Assembly: GCA_030522415.1 (NCBI GenBank)
Contig: CM060104.1
Location: forward strand, 20,227,825-20,291,824
Direction of reading: 5' to 3'
Length of the DNA stretch: 64,000 nucleotides
DNA from: Channallabes apus
Taxonomy: Eukaryota; Chordata; Actinopteri; Siluriformes; Clariidae
The notes below the pieces were generated by a model. It did not search any database. It saw nothing but the letters and a program-made list of their open reading frames with translations, and was not told the origin of the DNA. The position numbers and the translations under genes were made by a program. Position 1 is the first letter of the stretch. Every line of letters begins with the position of its first letter. Below are positions 36,601 through 49,400 of the stretch, piece by piece.

Positions 36601-39600
36601 ATACACAGTAGTTTAGAGTGAGAACATCACCCACATGGCCATTCAAGAAAATTTAATTTTACCTGACAGGTGTGCAGCTACACAGCCCCATAAACAGCAA
36701 GCTGCAATGCACTGTGTTCTGACATTTCTATCACTCCTACTACAAACCTTTGCAGAAGTTATGATACTGTAGCTCTTCTGTGGGATTGGACTAGCCTTTG
36801 CTCCAAGTGCATCAATGAGCCTTTGATGGCCATGACATCGTTACAAATTTACCAGGTGTCCTTCCTTTAAACACTTTTGGGAACCAACCACAGCATACTG
36901 GGATAATACTGCATAATGCGTGCTTAACTACGAGCTGATGACCGAGTGTTCCCTGCTACCTAATACATCATAGCCTTTTTATACAGCCTCTTGTATATCC
37001 AATTGTCCGTGCTTTTCATGTAGGGGCTTGTCACACTCCACTGAAGACCATGAAGTTTCAATGGGGTCTTAAAAATTTTGAAAATATTGCAGTGGGAATA
37101 ATGGGGTCAAAATGGAAAAAGGTGCACTTATCAAGTGTATACTAATCTAGTATTTACACCAAATGCTCTGAACATGACAGATGCGCTGAAAACCTGCTGC
37201 ACGCACACTATAAAATGTGGTAAGACTAGAACATAATATGAACTTAATGTGGTCTTCTACAACGTGGCATGGACCTACCATCATCATAGCACACGCATAA
37301 CACACAAGGTGTTGTTTTGAGATGTAGCAACAATGCAGTGACATCGCAAAGACAACTCAGAACGGCATCCAATATTTCCTCCTGTCTGCGCCATGCTTGT
37401 AGTACGTTTAAACCGTCCCCAAGAGGCATTATTTACGTTGTTAACTGGTCAATGCCATCGTTACTACATTCTTTTTAAGTCATTTCAGCATCTAGCTTTA
37501 ACCATGTCCTCACCAGGTTTTTTATTTTTTTGAACATGTCCAAAAAAAAAAAAAAAAAAAAAAAAAAAGTGTGGCACTTCCACATCAAGGAGGCAATATT
37601 ACATCCTTACCGGTTTCTACTGCACTCCTGTAATTTTTCACAGACGTAGTGGGAGCATGCCTCAACGTGACGGCCCCCTTACTGAAGACAAAGATAATAG
37701 CAGAAAAACCCAAAAACAAAAAATGAAGGAGACTGTTCTCAAAATTTAGTCCATAGGTTTAATTTGTATCCAATCATTAAAAAAAATCCTTAATCTATAA
37801 TATAATTATATAACTTTGCCCAAAAATGTTAGACCCTGAAAACAAACTGGAGGGTCTGTTCAACAAATAAGTCCTAAATGAATAATGCAATATTTTGCTC
37901 AACCTCTTGATGTAAAATAAAATTGTGTACACTTCTACCACACCTGAATTGATTTTTTTTTATTTTTTTTTTTATCTACTGTCCAAAAACAATTCTGACT
38001 GTTTGTTCATACACATATGAGCTCCAGACAAAATCATGTGGCCAAAAAAAAAAAAATCTCATTTGGAAAACATTGGAATGCTTTGTGTTTTGAGGGGCCT
38101 CTTGTTAGTCATTTTATATGCACCAGGGGCCAACTTTGATCCTGGAAGTAAAACTTTGTGAATATCTTTGACGGTTGACTTGAGCAGTAAAAAAAATCTC
38201 TCAGATAACCTTACTAAACCTACAACCATTACAGCTGTATTATATTTAATTTCTTTTGCAGTTATCAGATTATTTTACTAATATAAACACATGGAATACA
38301 CAAAGATCATTGAGACCCTGACCATATTGCATATTTTTAAGAACACAGCTAAATTACTATTCTTGGCTATGACTTATGGTAAAGGATGAATCAAAGCTGA
38401 ATCATGTCTTATTTCTTCTTTGTACTGAGCTTAAGTGGGGGAAAAAAAAAAATCGCCTCATGATGAATCACTTCAGTTCAAGACATGTGTGGGTGTGAAA
38501 ACAATAAAACATCGAACACCAGTAAAAGAGCTTTGTCTGGTTTTGGTCACATTAACCACTGTGGTGGGTATATGCTTTTACCTCCAGATACTGGAGCATC
38601 CATAAAAACAGCACCCATTTTCTCAGCAGCAACAGCCATTTCCTTGGATACAGCAGGATCAATGGTACTGGAGTCGATGAGCAGCGAGCCTTTCTTCACC
38701 TTCCTGTATAGTAAGAGGAAAGAATATATGAGAACATATAATTGGAATTAATTTTATATTTTTAAGGTCCATACACTAAGCTCTCATCTTTCCAGTTTAT
38801 AAATGGAAAGTATGTAAATTAATAATGGTTGCTGTGTAACTTCATGTAAACCACAATTCTTTTATAAAACAATATAAATGAACTGATGGCATTGGGCATT
38901 GAGAGAAATTATTAATTTTTTTGCCTGATGTTAGAATTTTTTTTTTTTATTGCCTTTACATGTTATTATACAGCAATTTTAAATATTCAAATTGGCTATT
39001 AAAAGAACAGAAAATTATATAAGCTACACACAGATTGATATACACTATAAAATAATATAAATGAAAATATTTACTAAATCACTTCAGAAAAAAGCCTAAA
39101 ATTTTAGCATAAGTATATACATAGTATAACCCCTTTACATCCGATTCTATTCTCATATAGTACATGCAGATTCCCCAGACGCCCTATTAATGACACCATA
39201 TGAAAAATCCAAGAATATGATAAACGGGAGCATTACAAATTTTAATAAACTGGTTATACATGTTTACACATTATTATTGCTACAATAATTTAATGCTTAA
39301 ATACTAAACAATTATAATTTAACTGAAAGCATAGATTAAAAGTATGATGTTCAAAGATTGAAAACAGCAAACATTGGCTTACTTCAGAATGCCGTTAGGG
39401 CCAGTGTACACGTCAATCACATTAGGACTGGATGGCAACATTGTGATTATGCGGTCTGCCTTGTCTGCCACTTCTGCGGGTGTGTCCAAAATCTAAGAAC
39501 AAACAATGCAAGAAAATAAAAAGAAAGTTATATGAAAAAGAAACATTGTTTAAGGTGCAATAGCACTTTATTTTTAGCATGCATATTACTTTTTGCAATT

Positions 39601-41415
39601 TGAAATAGCATGGAACATCGCTGTTGATGAATTTTGGCCCACTCTTCTTTGCAGGATTGTTTAAATTCAGCAACATTGGAGGGTTTTCAGCATGAACGAC
39701 GTGTTTAAGTTCATACCACAGGATTTAAGTACAGACTTTAACTAGGCCACTCCAAAACTTTATTTTTTTTTTAGGCATTCAGAGGTGGATTTGATGGTGC
39801 CTTTCAGATCATCGTCCTATTGCATAACCCAAGTGGGTCTTGATCTTGAGGCCAGACATTCTCCTTCAGGACTTTCTGGTAAAGTGCAAAATTTCATGGT
39901 TTCTTCAATTATGGCAAGTCGTCCAGGTCCTAAATCTGACCAGACCATCACATTATCACCACCATGTTTGACTGTTGTTATGATGTTCTTTTAATGAAAA
40001 GCTGTGTTAGTTTCACGCCACATGTAATGGGATGCACACATTCACTGGTTCACTGGAGTCCCAAGGTCTTAGAAATTACTTGGTAACCCTTTAAAGATTT
40101 ATATATTTCAATTACTGTGTTTCTCATGTTATTGAATTTCTTTTAGACTGTTCTGCTCTTTGAGACCTTTTAACATACTTCACTTTGTCAGACAGGTTCC
40201 ATTTAAATGATCTATTCATTCAACAGGTCCGGCAGTTTTCCAAAAAAATTTGGTTAATTACAGTTCATTCATAATTTAAAGGGGGTAGAGTACGTTTATT
40301 ATTTTATGTATTCTGGAAAACATAATACAAAAACAGCATTTGTAGCTTATCTTTTGGGTAATATTAAAATTTGTTGATCACAATCACAAATACGCAAAGA
40401 AAAAGACTTTCACAGCACTGTATACACATATACATGCAGGCACAATCGTACGCACGGACAATCACACACACACACACACAAAGTTTACACCTACGCAATT
40501 TAGAATAGACAATCCACCCTACAGGGAGGAAATTGGAAAGCCTGTAAGAAACCTGCAAAGACACAGGATTCACCACACAGATAGTAACTTGGGATCAGGA
40601 TCGACCCGTAGACTCGGTCACCTAAGTTTAATATAAACAAAAAATAGAGTATGTTTGATTTATACTTACTTGAGCACCCAGCCCCTGTAACTCCTTGCAA
40701 GACTCAGGAAAGACATCCGTAGCAATTACAGGATAGCCGTGCTTGATCAGATTCTTGGCCATCGGGTTTCCCATGTTCCCCAGGCCGATGAAGCCCACCT
40801 GGGTCTTGGAGGCCATGGATCTAGAGACTGAAACAAAACAAACACATTCTCACACACACATGCCCTTGTGCAACAGTGATGTCCTTCAGCTAATCTCCAA
40901 CTGAAAGAAAAAATGTTGGACTTATTTAATCAAGATTTCTAGAGAACAAATGCGAGTGATTAACAGACCAGTGCTCTGCAAATGTCTCACAATCCAATAC
41001 TGGTTAAATCACAAAAAAAGGGCAAGTTTCTTGTTTGTACTTTTTTGTTAACATAAAGGTTGCTCTTAAATCCGACAAGGCATGGTGTGGCTAATAACAT
41101 AAGTATGTAACCTGTCAATTAAGCCCTCATAACAATAATGAACACCAAGCTGCAGTAACATTATGTAACAGATACTACACTTCATCTTTCAGCGTCACAA
41201 TTATAACGCACTGTATATTTATCTGTACTCAAATCATATCCAACACTATGAAACGAGTTAATTTAGCGAGGCAAAAACTGACAACATTGTACACAGAATA
41301 GCAGGGAAACGATGCGCTAAGGAAGTAACATAATGTCGAGCATACCCTGCACCCATGTGACATGGTTATGCCACTTTCCTAACAGATTACGAGAGCCCCT
41401 TAACAGAGCCGCCAT
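33700..41415 (-). CDS. hibadhb: 3-hydroxyisobutyrate dehydrogenase, mitochondrial
   Basis: Eight coding exons: 41415-41346, 40827-40670, 39492-39383, 38703-38582, 34783-34650, 34541-34465, 34261-34105 and 33858-33700. All have GT-AG borders and compatible phases, giving 328 residues (human about 336). The enzyme oxidises 3-hydroxyisobutyrate to methylmalonate semialdehyde with NAD+ in valine breakdown. The first ~28 residues ([15 protein letters not shown]...) are Arg/Lys-rich without acidic residues, a likely mitochondrial presequence. GLGNMG at 38-43 is the NAD-binding Rossmann loop. DAPVSGG at 148-154 is the substrate-binding signature, and K201 in AAKICNN is the catalytic lysine. The C-terminus [15 protein letters not shown] is conserved. 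The gene is complete and looks functional. The 'b' suffix follows from linkage to the evx1-less Hox cluster. Confidence 0.95.
35206..35223. repeat. Poly-G tract (G18) in hibadhb intron
   Basis: An uninterrupted run of about 18 G (poly-C in the hibadhb transcript) is seen in the intron 34784-38581. Confidence 0.88.
36650..36960 (-). mobile_element. Tc1-like transposon fragment (antisense)
   Basis: The plus strand reads GCATCAATGAGCCTTTGATG and neighbouring text. This corresponds, in reverse, to the transposase N-terminal region with the 'GRPRLIDARGERR'-type segment that I recognise from abundant fish Tc1 elements. It is degenerate and without ends, inside the large hibadhb intron. Confidence 0.5.
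37543..37568. repeat. Poly-A tract in hibadhb intron
   Basis: About 26 consecutive A are seen on the plus strand. Confidence 0.88.
39545..40260 (-). mobile_element. Degenerate Tc1-like transposase remnant
   Basis: On the minus strand, translated pieces resemble Tc1 transposase: a [24 protein letters not shown] segment, then KTHLGYAIG (degraded from the catalytic segment), then [18 protein letters not shown] near the C-terminal end. Frames are broken by stops and shifts. The part 40030-40260 reads like the flank of a second common fish DNA-transposon family. It sits in hibadhb intron 2 and cannot encode an active enzyme. Confidence 0.75.
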
Positions 41416-42026
41416 GCTGAGTTACTGCTGCCCTCCGATTCACAGCTGCAGCATTGGACGGTAAATGAATGATCCAAATTCTGGCCATACAGGTTTGATT
41501 ATGTTCAACTTATCCTCCAATGAAAATCAGGCCAAGGCGGGGCATCACTTAGAGCTAAAGTCCGATTGGTTAGACACACTATAACAAGCGATGTTGAGAA
41601 TGGCTCGAGAGTTCAGGTCGACGGAAGTGATTCAGAGAAGGTTAGACGTATACTAGAATAAGAAAATCACTATTTGGATGACTGATGGTGGTTCTGTAAA
41701 ATCCTGATGCGACTCATTTAATTTGTGATATAAAAAAATTCCATAATTTAATTATTAAAATAATTTAAACCAAAAATTATTCCAAGTGAAAACTGTCATG
41801 TCATTTGATGGTAGGCTTAAATAATAATTAATAATTAAACATCTAAGGGAGTTTAGATGTGTGTGTGTTCGTTTTGTGTGAGTATGATTATTGCAGGTGT
41901 TCTTATTAAGCAGCTAAATAGTCAAATATGTGTTATTAATTGTAAAGAAAATCAGAAACACCTACAGCATATACAGCATGTATTCTCTCCATTCTGTATC
42001 AGAGTGCTTGATCATTCTTTGTCTAT

Positions 42027-42694
42027 CACCTTTCTTCTTCTTCTTTGTCTTTCGCTGTTCCCTTTCAGGGGTCGCCACAGCGAATCATCTGCCTCCATCT
42101 AACCCTAATCTCTGCATCCTCTTCTCTCACACCAACTAACTTCATGTCCGCTCTCACTGCATCCATAAATCTCCTCTTTGGTCTTCCTCTAGACCTCCTG
42201 CCTGGCAGTTCCAACCTCAGCATCCTTCTACCGATATATTCACACTCTCTCCTCTGAACATGTCCAAACCACCTCAATCTGGTCTCTCTGACTTTATCTC
42301 CAAAGCATCTAACATGGGTTGTCCATCTGATGAACTCATTCTTGATCCTATCCATCCTTGTCACTCCCAAAGAGAACCTCAACACCTTCAGCTCTGCTAC
42401 CTCTAGCTCTGCCTCCTGTCTTTTCTCCAGTGCCACTGTCTCTAAACCGTAGAGCATTGCTGGTCTCACCACTGTGCTGTACACCTTTCCTTTCATTCTC
42501 GCTGATACTCTTTTATCGAACAACACACCTGACACTTTTCTCCACCCATTCCAACCTGCCTGTACTCGTCTCTTCAGCTCCTTTGAACACTCTCCGTTGC
42601 TCTCGACCGTTGACCCTAAATACTTAAAATCCTGCACCTTCTTTACCTCTGCTCCCTGTAGCCTCACTGTTCCTCTTGGGTCCCTCACATACAT
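42027..42694 (-). mobile_element. 5'-truncated non-LTR retrotransposon (RTE-like) 3' end
   Basis: An uninterrupted 209-residue frame on the minus strand (42694-42065) encodes the C-terminal part of a reverse-transcriptase polyprotein: KVQDFKYLGSTVESNG, RRVQAGWNGWRKVSGVL, RPAMLYGLETVAL, RLRWFGHVQRR, LPGRRSRGRPKRRFMD and RWRQMIRCGDP. After the stop is a short 3' end with an AAGAAGAAG-type tail, as in RTE-clade elements. The catalytic RT domain and endonuclease are missing. The left-over open frame suggests a fairly young insertion. The truncation point coincides with a (TA)n tract. Clade assignment is from memory and tentative. Confidence 0.85.
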
Positions 42695-42741
42695 ATATAT
42701 ATATATATATTATATTTATATATATATATATATATATATTA

Positions 42742-42793
<52 letters not shown>

Positions 42794-42800
42794 TTTTTTT
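42695..42800. repeat. (TA)n and poly-T tract
   Basis: Three TA runs interrupted by TATTTA are followed by about 24 T, directly abutting the 5' end of the LINE fragment. Confidence 0.9.
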
Positions 42801-44039
42801 ACCAACCCATGTTGACAATTTTCACACACTAGCTGACTCTCTCTTATTACATTTCTTACTCTCTTATTATTTCTCTGTATAATCCCCTGGTACACTAATG
42901 GAACTATCCCAGCTTTCACTCGCATCTGAAACACTGGCCTTAATGTCCCAAACATGTGGAACCAGGTTGCAATGAGGTCAGGACTTTACAGGGGATTTGG
43001 CAATAACTCCCAGCTGAGTTCCTGTAATGCGCAAGTGGTGTTTGTAAATTATTGTGTGTACAGTTCCTACAGACAGATGCATCTCTTCTACAAGTTGGTG
43101 ACAAGTTGTGTCCTCTGTTTTCTGTTTTTTTTTTTATTTGCACATGTTGGAGATATTTTTAATGAACTGTACCACAGAGTTTCACACCAGGTGAGCATTG
43201 CCTTATTACAGCTCTTGGGTCAAATGCTGACCTTCATTTACTGTCTGGACTCACAAATGTTACAGAAAACATCTCAGCGTAGCAACAATTTATTTTAATA
43301 ATAATAAATGATTATACTCATTGTTGCTTGTTTTGATTCTTCTATTTCTACTTCTAGTTCCAGTTTTGTAATATTGTATTTACTAGAGGGTACTTGTTAC
43401 CATTACCTGCGAATGGAGTGTGCAGTCAATTTGCTGCCACTCCTCACACTGCTGTGATGTTTATGCAGGTATTTTATTACCTCAAAGTATGACATAAAAG
43501 GTTCATTCGTTGACACTCCCCACTGTTACACATTGACTACATAATATGTAATCTATAATCTATATATACTGTATAATGAGTATATATATTTCTGGGCCAT
43601 GCGGAAGGCCCGGGTTTAATTCCAACCCAATGCCCAAACCCCTGCAATATTATCAACATATTTTTCAGGAAAACGCATAATCAGGTTTAAACTGCAAAAA
43701 CAGGAGCAAATGTTACAGCCAAAGTCTCCAGAAGAACTGTGGAAGGTTCTTGAAGGTACTAAAACTTACTCTTCATTTTCAAAGACTGCACAAAATATTT
43801 CTAAGATGGAACTGGTTGTGCAGATTTAAAAGATTAAATATTGACTTTGTTAGTATGTTACTGTTTACTTCTCTTTACAGTAAGTGTGTACTGTAGAAAA
43901 CCTTTGTTTTGTCACAGAGTCGGTCCTGTGCATGGTTACAAGGTTGTTTGATTAAATTAATAATAGCCGCGTGTTTTGTGCACCTGAGAACCACGTAACA
44001 AGAAACCATGTTGCAAATGTGATCGAACGTGCGAAAGAC

Positions 44040-44150
44040 CGTCACGTGGTCATGTTCCCGGAAGCGGAGTGGGGAATGTACAGCTGAGTCTGGAAACTGC
44101 GTCAACAACACGACGGTGGGTTTCTTCTGCCTGTTGGAAAACATGGGGTA
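44040..44150 (+). promoter_or_regulatory. Probable tax1bp1b promoter and non-coding first exon
   Basis: GTCACGTGGT (E-box, 44041-44050) and CCCGGAAG (ETS site, about 44057-44064) precede a GC-richer stretch ending near ACATGGG|GTAGGT at about 44152, a plausible splice donor. The first coding exon of tax1bp1b has its own acceptor (ATGACAG at 46442), so an upstream non-coding exon is required. This is the best candidate seen. Transcript data are lacking. Confidence 0.45.
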
Positions 44151-44823
44151 GGTCATGATTTATATATGTTTTATACGATTTGTATTCTGTTTTATATATA
44201 TTTATATATATATATATATAGCATTTTGGTGGTTACTTTTAGTTTGAATGGGATTTTGATGTCAGATATGAAGGAGTTTAATAGAAGCTAAGTGAATAAA
44301 CGCTGGCTCTAGTGACTTAACAATCCTCTGTCTGAAGTAGCATGCTAGCCGCCAAACGCGCTCGTCTATATACAGGGTTTTATGTGGAATAAAAACACAA
44401 CAGCTCGATTCTCTTTTCGTTGAGTTGACATGAAGATTTGAATTGTGTCGTGTTCATGTATTAACATTGTAATTTGATAAAGCAATGAATAATGTTATGT
44501 AATTACCCGGAACTTGGTTTGTTATTGTTTAGCCTGGTAGCTCTCGTGATACTAGCAACGAACTTTGTGGATATTAAATGACGTAGTAATGTACTCGGTT
44601 ATCTGCTTAGCTAGCCTAGCTCCTTGACGTCGAACATAATAATAATAATTACAGTGTCATGTTAAGTGTTTGCGTTTTTAACAAACTAATTATAACATTA
44701 GATAGTTAGTTAGAAATGTAGTTGGCTGTATTAGCTAGGATGGTATTATATTTATAACAATATAAAACAATTATAAAAACATTTTAATACAGATGTTGAA
44801 CACCGTCAGTGCACCAAAAGAAC

Positions 44824-44825
<2 letters not shown>

Positions 44826-44864
<39 letters not shown>
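44826..44864. repeat. (ATCT)n microsatellite
   Basis: About ten tandem ATCT units are seen directly, in the first tax1bp1b intron. Confidence 0.92.
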
Positions 44865-44883
44865 GTAATCAATGTTTAACATA

Positions 44884-45770
44884 TACAAGTTTGGACTCAC
44901 CTTCTCCTGTCACAGAGTGATTTTTCTTTATTTTTTTATGGTTCTCAACATTGTATATTAATACTGAAGACATCCAAACTATAAAGCAAGAAGTTTGGAA
45001 ATATGTAGTAAAAAAAAAGTGTTAAACAACCCATAATGTGTTTTTTAAAAATTCTCCAAAGTAGCTATATTTATCTTTCATGACAGCTTATCACACTCCG
45101 GCATGCTCACATCAGATTCATGAGGTAGTCACCTGGAATGGTCTTCAGCTTGTCAAGAGTAAATCTGTGACATTTATTGCCTTCTTAATGTGCTTTAGAC
45201 CATCAGTTGTCTTGTGCAGTGGAAGGGTGGGAACTGAGTCAATAGCCCTATTAGCTCTACTACAACTACTGTACAAATCCATATTATGGCAAGAAATACA
45301 GAGTTAATTAAAAATAAAAGGCAGTATATCATCACTATAAGAAACGAAGGTCAGTCCAAAGAATTTCAAGATCTTTGAATGTATTCCCAAATGCAGTTGA
45401 CAAATCCATCAAATGCTACGATGAAACTGGTTCTTATAAGGACCGTCCCAGGAAAGGAAGACCAAGAGATGCCTCTGGTGCAGAGGTAGTTACCACCCCT
45501 GGGAACTCCTGGAATGGTTTTCCAACAATCTTGAATATGACTGCCACAGGAAGATATTATTGGAAAATATTAAACATATTCTGGGTTATTTAGCATGTTT
45601 TTGTTGGCTACATTATTCCATATGTTTTCTGTTATAATTTTGGTATTAATACTTCAGTATTAATATACAGTATTGTATACTAATGATTCAATTAAGAATC
45701 AGAATTAGAAGATTATCATTAGAAAATCATAGAATAAAAAGGTGTGTCAACTTTTCAGTGGTACTGTATT
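44884..45770 (+). mobile_element. Internally deleted Tc1-like transposon
   Basis: The left end (ACAAGTTTGGACTCACCTTC) and right end (GGTGTGTCAACTTTTCAGTG) resemble the inverted ends of the common fish Tc1 element whose ends read TTTGACTGGTACTGT. Inside are its typical 5' leader (TTCATGAGGTAGTCACCTGG) and the start of a plus-strand transposase: NAVDKSIKCYDETGSYKDRP and the GRPR AT-hook-like motif. A jump to the 3' end region follows. At about 0.9 kb, it lacks most of the catalytic domain of a ~1.6 kb element and cannot move by itself. Confidence 0.82.
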
Positions 45771-45827
45771 ACTCGTTTATAACTTGCACTTATTTAAATT
45801 TATTAAAAAATATTTTAATTATTATAC

Positions 45828-45930
45828 TTTGTGACTTTATTGTTATATAATCTTGTTTTTATGCACAAAAGTCCCAGTTTAACTTGAATGCCTTTGTAAA
45901 TTCATTATTATATAACAATAAAGTCACAAA
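45828..45930. repeat. Perfect 24-bp inverted repeat with 55-bp spacer
   Basis: 45828-45851 (TTTGTGACTTTATTGTTATA plus TAAT) is the exact reverse complement of 45907-45930. It could be a tiny MITE; no transposase and no clear flanking duplication are seen. It lies just beyond the Tc1-like copy. Confidence 0.8.
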
Positions 45931-46442
45931 AAATAGAAAATTTGAAAATTTCAAGTATCAAGGGGTCCACTCCCTGAATGTCCATGGTTTGTTTGCACCA
46001 TTCACTGTTTTACTGTGGCTAAGAATCTTATCACTGTACTGTGCTTTAAGTCCTCTGTAAATGTAGTTTTGTTTTATAACTTCATTTATGAACAATTCCT
46101 ACTTAAACTAAAATGTCTTTTGAAAGAAGTCTGCAGGGTTGCCATGGTGTGTTTACTTGTAACAGGTTTATGCCCACACTCCCATTAGTTATGTTATCTT
46201 TAAACTAAAATGCTCCCATATGGAGCATATGGGATCAGAAATCCCGATATGCTACCTTATGTCCTAAGTGATTTGTGTAATAAGTTTTGTTCTACTGTAT
46301 GATACAGTTGTTATTGTTGAAATGTAGGAAAGTCAGATTGCCTGACTTTTTGGCCTGTATCTGTGATAGGGTACCATATGGGGAAGTGCTGGATGTGTCA
46401 TTTCTAAAATTAACTTGTCTATTCTTTTGTGTCTCATGACAG

Positions 46443-49400
46443 GGTCAGTTGCTGATTAAAAGAGACTTTTACAGGAGGGAACATCAGCACTTAGTACAAT
46501 GGAAACATCAAATTTTGCTCATGTCATCTTCCAGAATGTGGGGAAGAGCTACCTTCCTCATGCTGCTCTGGAGTGCCATTACACACTCACACAATTTATA
46601 AAGCCCCATCCCAAGGACTGGGTTGGCATATTCAAGGTAAAACTCGCGTGTTTCTGGTTAATTTATATTAAACAGTTTTATTGTGCAAATAGCAGACCAT
46701 TGATTTGATTTCCTTTCTAGCACCTTATTGGTTTGAGGGGTAAATCTTATTGTCTTCATATTTCCTTGGAAGAATGACTTGCACTCTCAAAGATCAAACA
46801 ATTCACTCACTGAGCACTTTGTTAGGAATATTTACAAACTAAATACGTGGATGTGCTTTCTTTTCTATTTTTAAACTGTCATCGCCTATGGATGGTTGGC
46901 TGCAATGAAATCTGACTTCATGCCAGCGTCATTGCTGTAAGGGGAGGATATGTTGCTGAGCACCCCAAGCTTTTGCCACTTACAGACTCACACAGTGCGC
47001 ACACACACACACACATACATACACAAACACACACACAGATTCGGTGAAGATGGCACAATGAATAAAATAATGCGGACAAAAATCAAGAGTTTTTCCTTGC
47101 CACTGTCACCGTCGTCCTCGGCTTACTCATCAGGGACATATTATTATGTCAGGGACAGGGTCTTATTGTTGTGGTTCATACACATTCATATTTCATACAA
47201 ACTTAAATAATTCTTTGTTGTGTAAAGCTGCTTTGCGAAAATGTCAATTGTTAAAAGCGCTATACAAATAAATTAAAATTGAAGAGTTTAAGAAATGTTC
47301 ACACTTAATTAGAATCGGATACATGTGTGGTCTCTGTGTTTTTGACATTGGTATAGTTGTTGAGTATTTCAGAAACTGCTGAAAAATTTGGGATAAGTGT
47401 TCAGGTTAATAATGCGTTGTGTCTCAAACCTTGTGTCAGACTAGGTGAACATACTAGGGCTGTAGCTATCGAATATGTTAGTAATCGAGTATTCTACCAA
47501 AAATGTAATCGATTAATCAAGTACAGTGAAACCTCGGATTACAAGCATAAACAGCATGCATCTCAGCTGGATTCAGCTTTATGATGGTTGGAGCTACACA
47601 TGCTGTTCCTGTGCTTCCAGTGATCCCGACCTCATCTGCCCTCTGCACCTACTGACTCGTCCCTGTGCTGAACTGGACTTCACGTTAATTTAAAGAACTT
47701 CTGTCATATTGAACTTTCACCTGCGCAACACACATGATGATGTATAAGTTCTATCTGTTATCACCCAAAGGACAATGGGTTCCCTGTTGAGTCTGGTTCC
47801 TATCAAGCTTTCTTCCTATTGCCATTTCAGGGAGTTTTTCCTTGCCACCGTCGCTGTCACCCTTGGCTTGCTCATCAGAGACATTTCATTCATCATTCAT
47901 TCATCTCATTATTATCTAAAGACACATTTTTCTCACACATGCACACTTCCAAATATTTTCTTTTCTAAAAAATTTTTTCTTTCATTTTTGTGAAGCTGCT
48001 TTGAGACAATGACCATAGTTAAAAGCGCTATATAAATAAAATTTAATTGAATAATTCGTTCCGGAAGTGGGCTCGTATTCCAACACACTCGTAAACCAAA
48101 TTTAATTTTCCCATAGGAAATAATGGAAACTCAAATTTATTCATTCTACAGCCCAAAAAAATAAATACATAAAAATAATTAACACAAAATATAAAGTAAA
48201 AATAAAACAAATTAACTTCTCTTTACCTTTAAAAAACATAAAAATTAATTTTCCGTTTTTCAGTTTCCGTTTGTGCATGCAGGAGCGCGCATGTGTTTTC
48301 ACCCAGCAGGGGAGACGATTACCTGCAATTCCGCACCGCAAGAGAAGAACCGTTGGCTCAGTTGTGATGACGTGACACTCGATGTCAAAACAAGAAGCGC
48401 ATGAGTGATACATGGTGCTCGTAAACCAAGACAACGCTCGTTTTTCAAGTCAAAATGTATAAAAAAATCTTCTATATAAAGGAATAAATCTATATAAAGG
48501 AATAGCTTTTACCCCTATCTCACATATACGGTTTGACTCACGGTGAGGAGCGGTGTTGGGCGGCGTGAGCCGCTGCGATGGCCCGCCGAAGTTCTGCAAG
48601 GTCCACTAGCTAGAAGGAAGTAAAAAAATAAATAAAAAATCGTAATCGCAGCGCCAAAACTCATGGTAAATCATGATGAAGGGAATAGTTTGCCTTCGAA
48701 TTAGAATATTAGATTTTTTTAAACCTAATGTTTGAATTTGTAGGTTATTAATGACATTTACAATTACCCCTGGATAAAACAGGAGTAAGCCCCCCCCCCC
48801 CACCTCCACCCAAGAATCGCCAGTTTATCTGCCCAAAACAGACATAAAAGAGACAGCACGAATATGTCTTTTGAAGTAATTCTTTGGGAGAATGACAGCA
48901 AGGTGGGTGTTAGACATTTTACAACCGACTGCTTTCTCAACAAGGGATGTTTTCAGTCTGGTTTAGTGGAAATGTTCAAATGTGCATCCATTCTGACTGT
49001 CTGTGACTCAACTTCAGATCCTAAAGCTGCAAGTGTTATTATTCCATAATTTTATAATAATAATTTTTACATATAATGATAATCTATAATAATAATAATC
49101 TATAATTTTATTCTTAAATTTAGGCACACTGTGAGGCTAATACTTCTAACAAGAGCTTGTATCTTCGGGATCTTCAGGATAGTAGGTTTGGAGAAAAAAA
49201 TTAAAATGTACCTTAGAAATAGTGTGAAACTTTTAAAACTAATTTTATGAGCTTATAATTGCAAATAGAGATGCATTTATTTTGGCTGATTCCAGTTTCG
49301 TAATTTTAGAAGTATGACATGCTGATAACTATAATTGACAGCATACACAAACACAAAATTCAATTTCATATTCATAATAAAACAGACTTTTCAATAAATA

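Larger units (their letters stand above)
41416..44150. other. Head-to-head interval hibadhb / tax1bp1b
   Basis: hibadhb is read leftwards from 41415 and tax1bp1b rightwards from about 44 kb, so this is a divergent intergenic region. An ATTGG (CCAAT box for the minus strand) lies at 41565-41569, 150 bp before the hibadhb ATG. The middle is occupied by a truncated LINE and a TA/T-rich tract. No other gene is supported. The unassigned piece 42900-43290 may be an old repeat. Confidence 0.6.
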
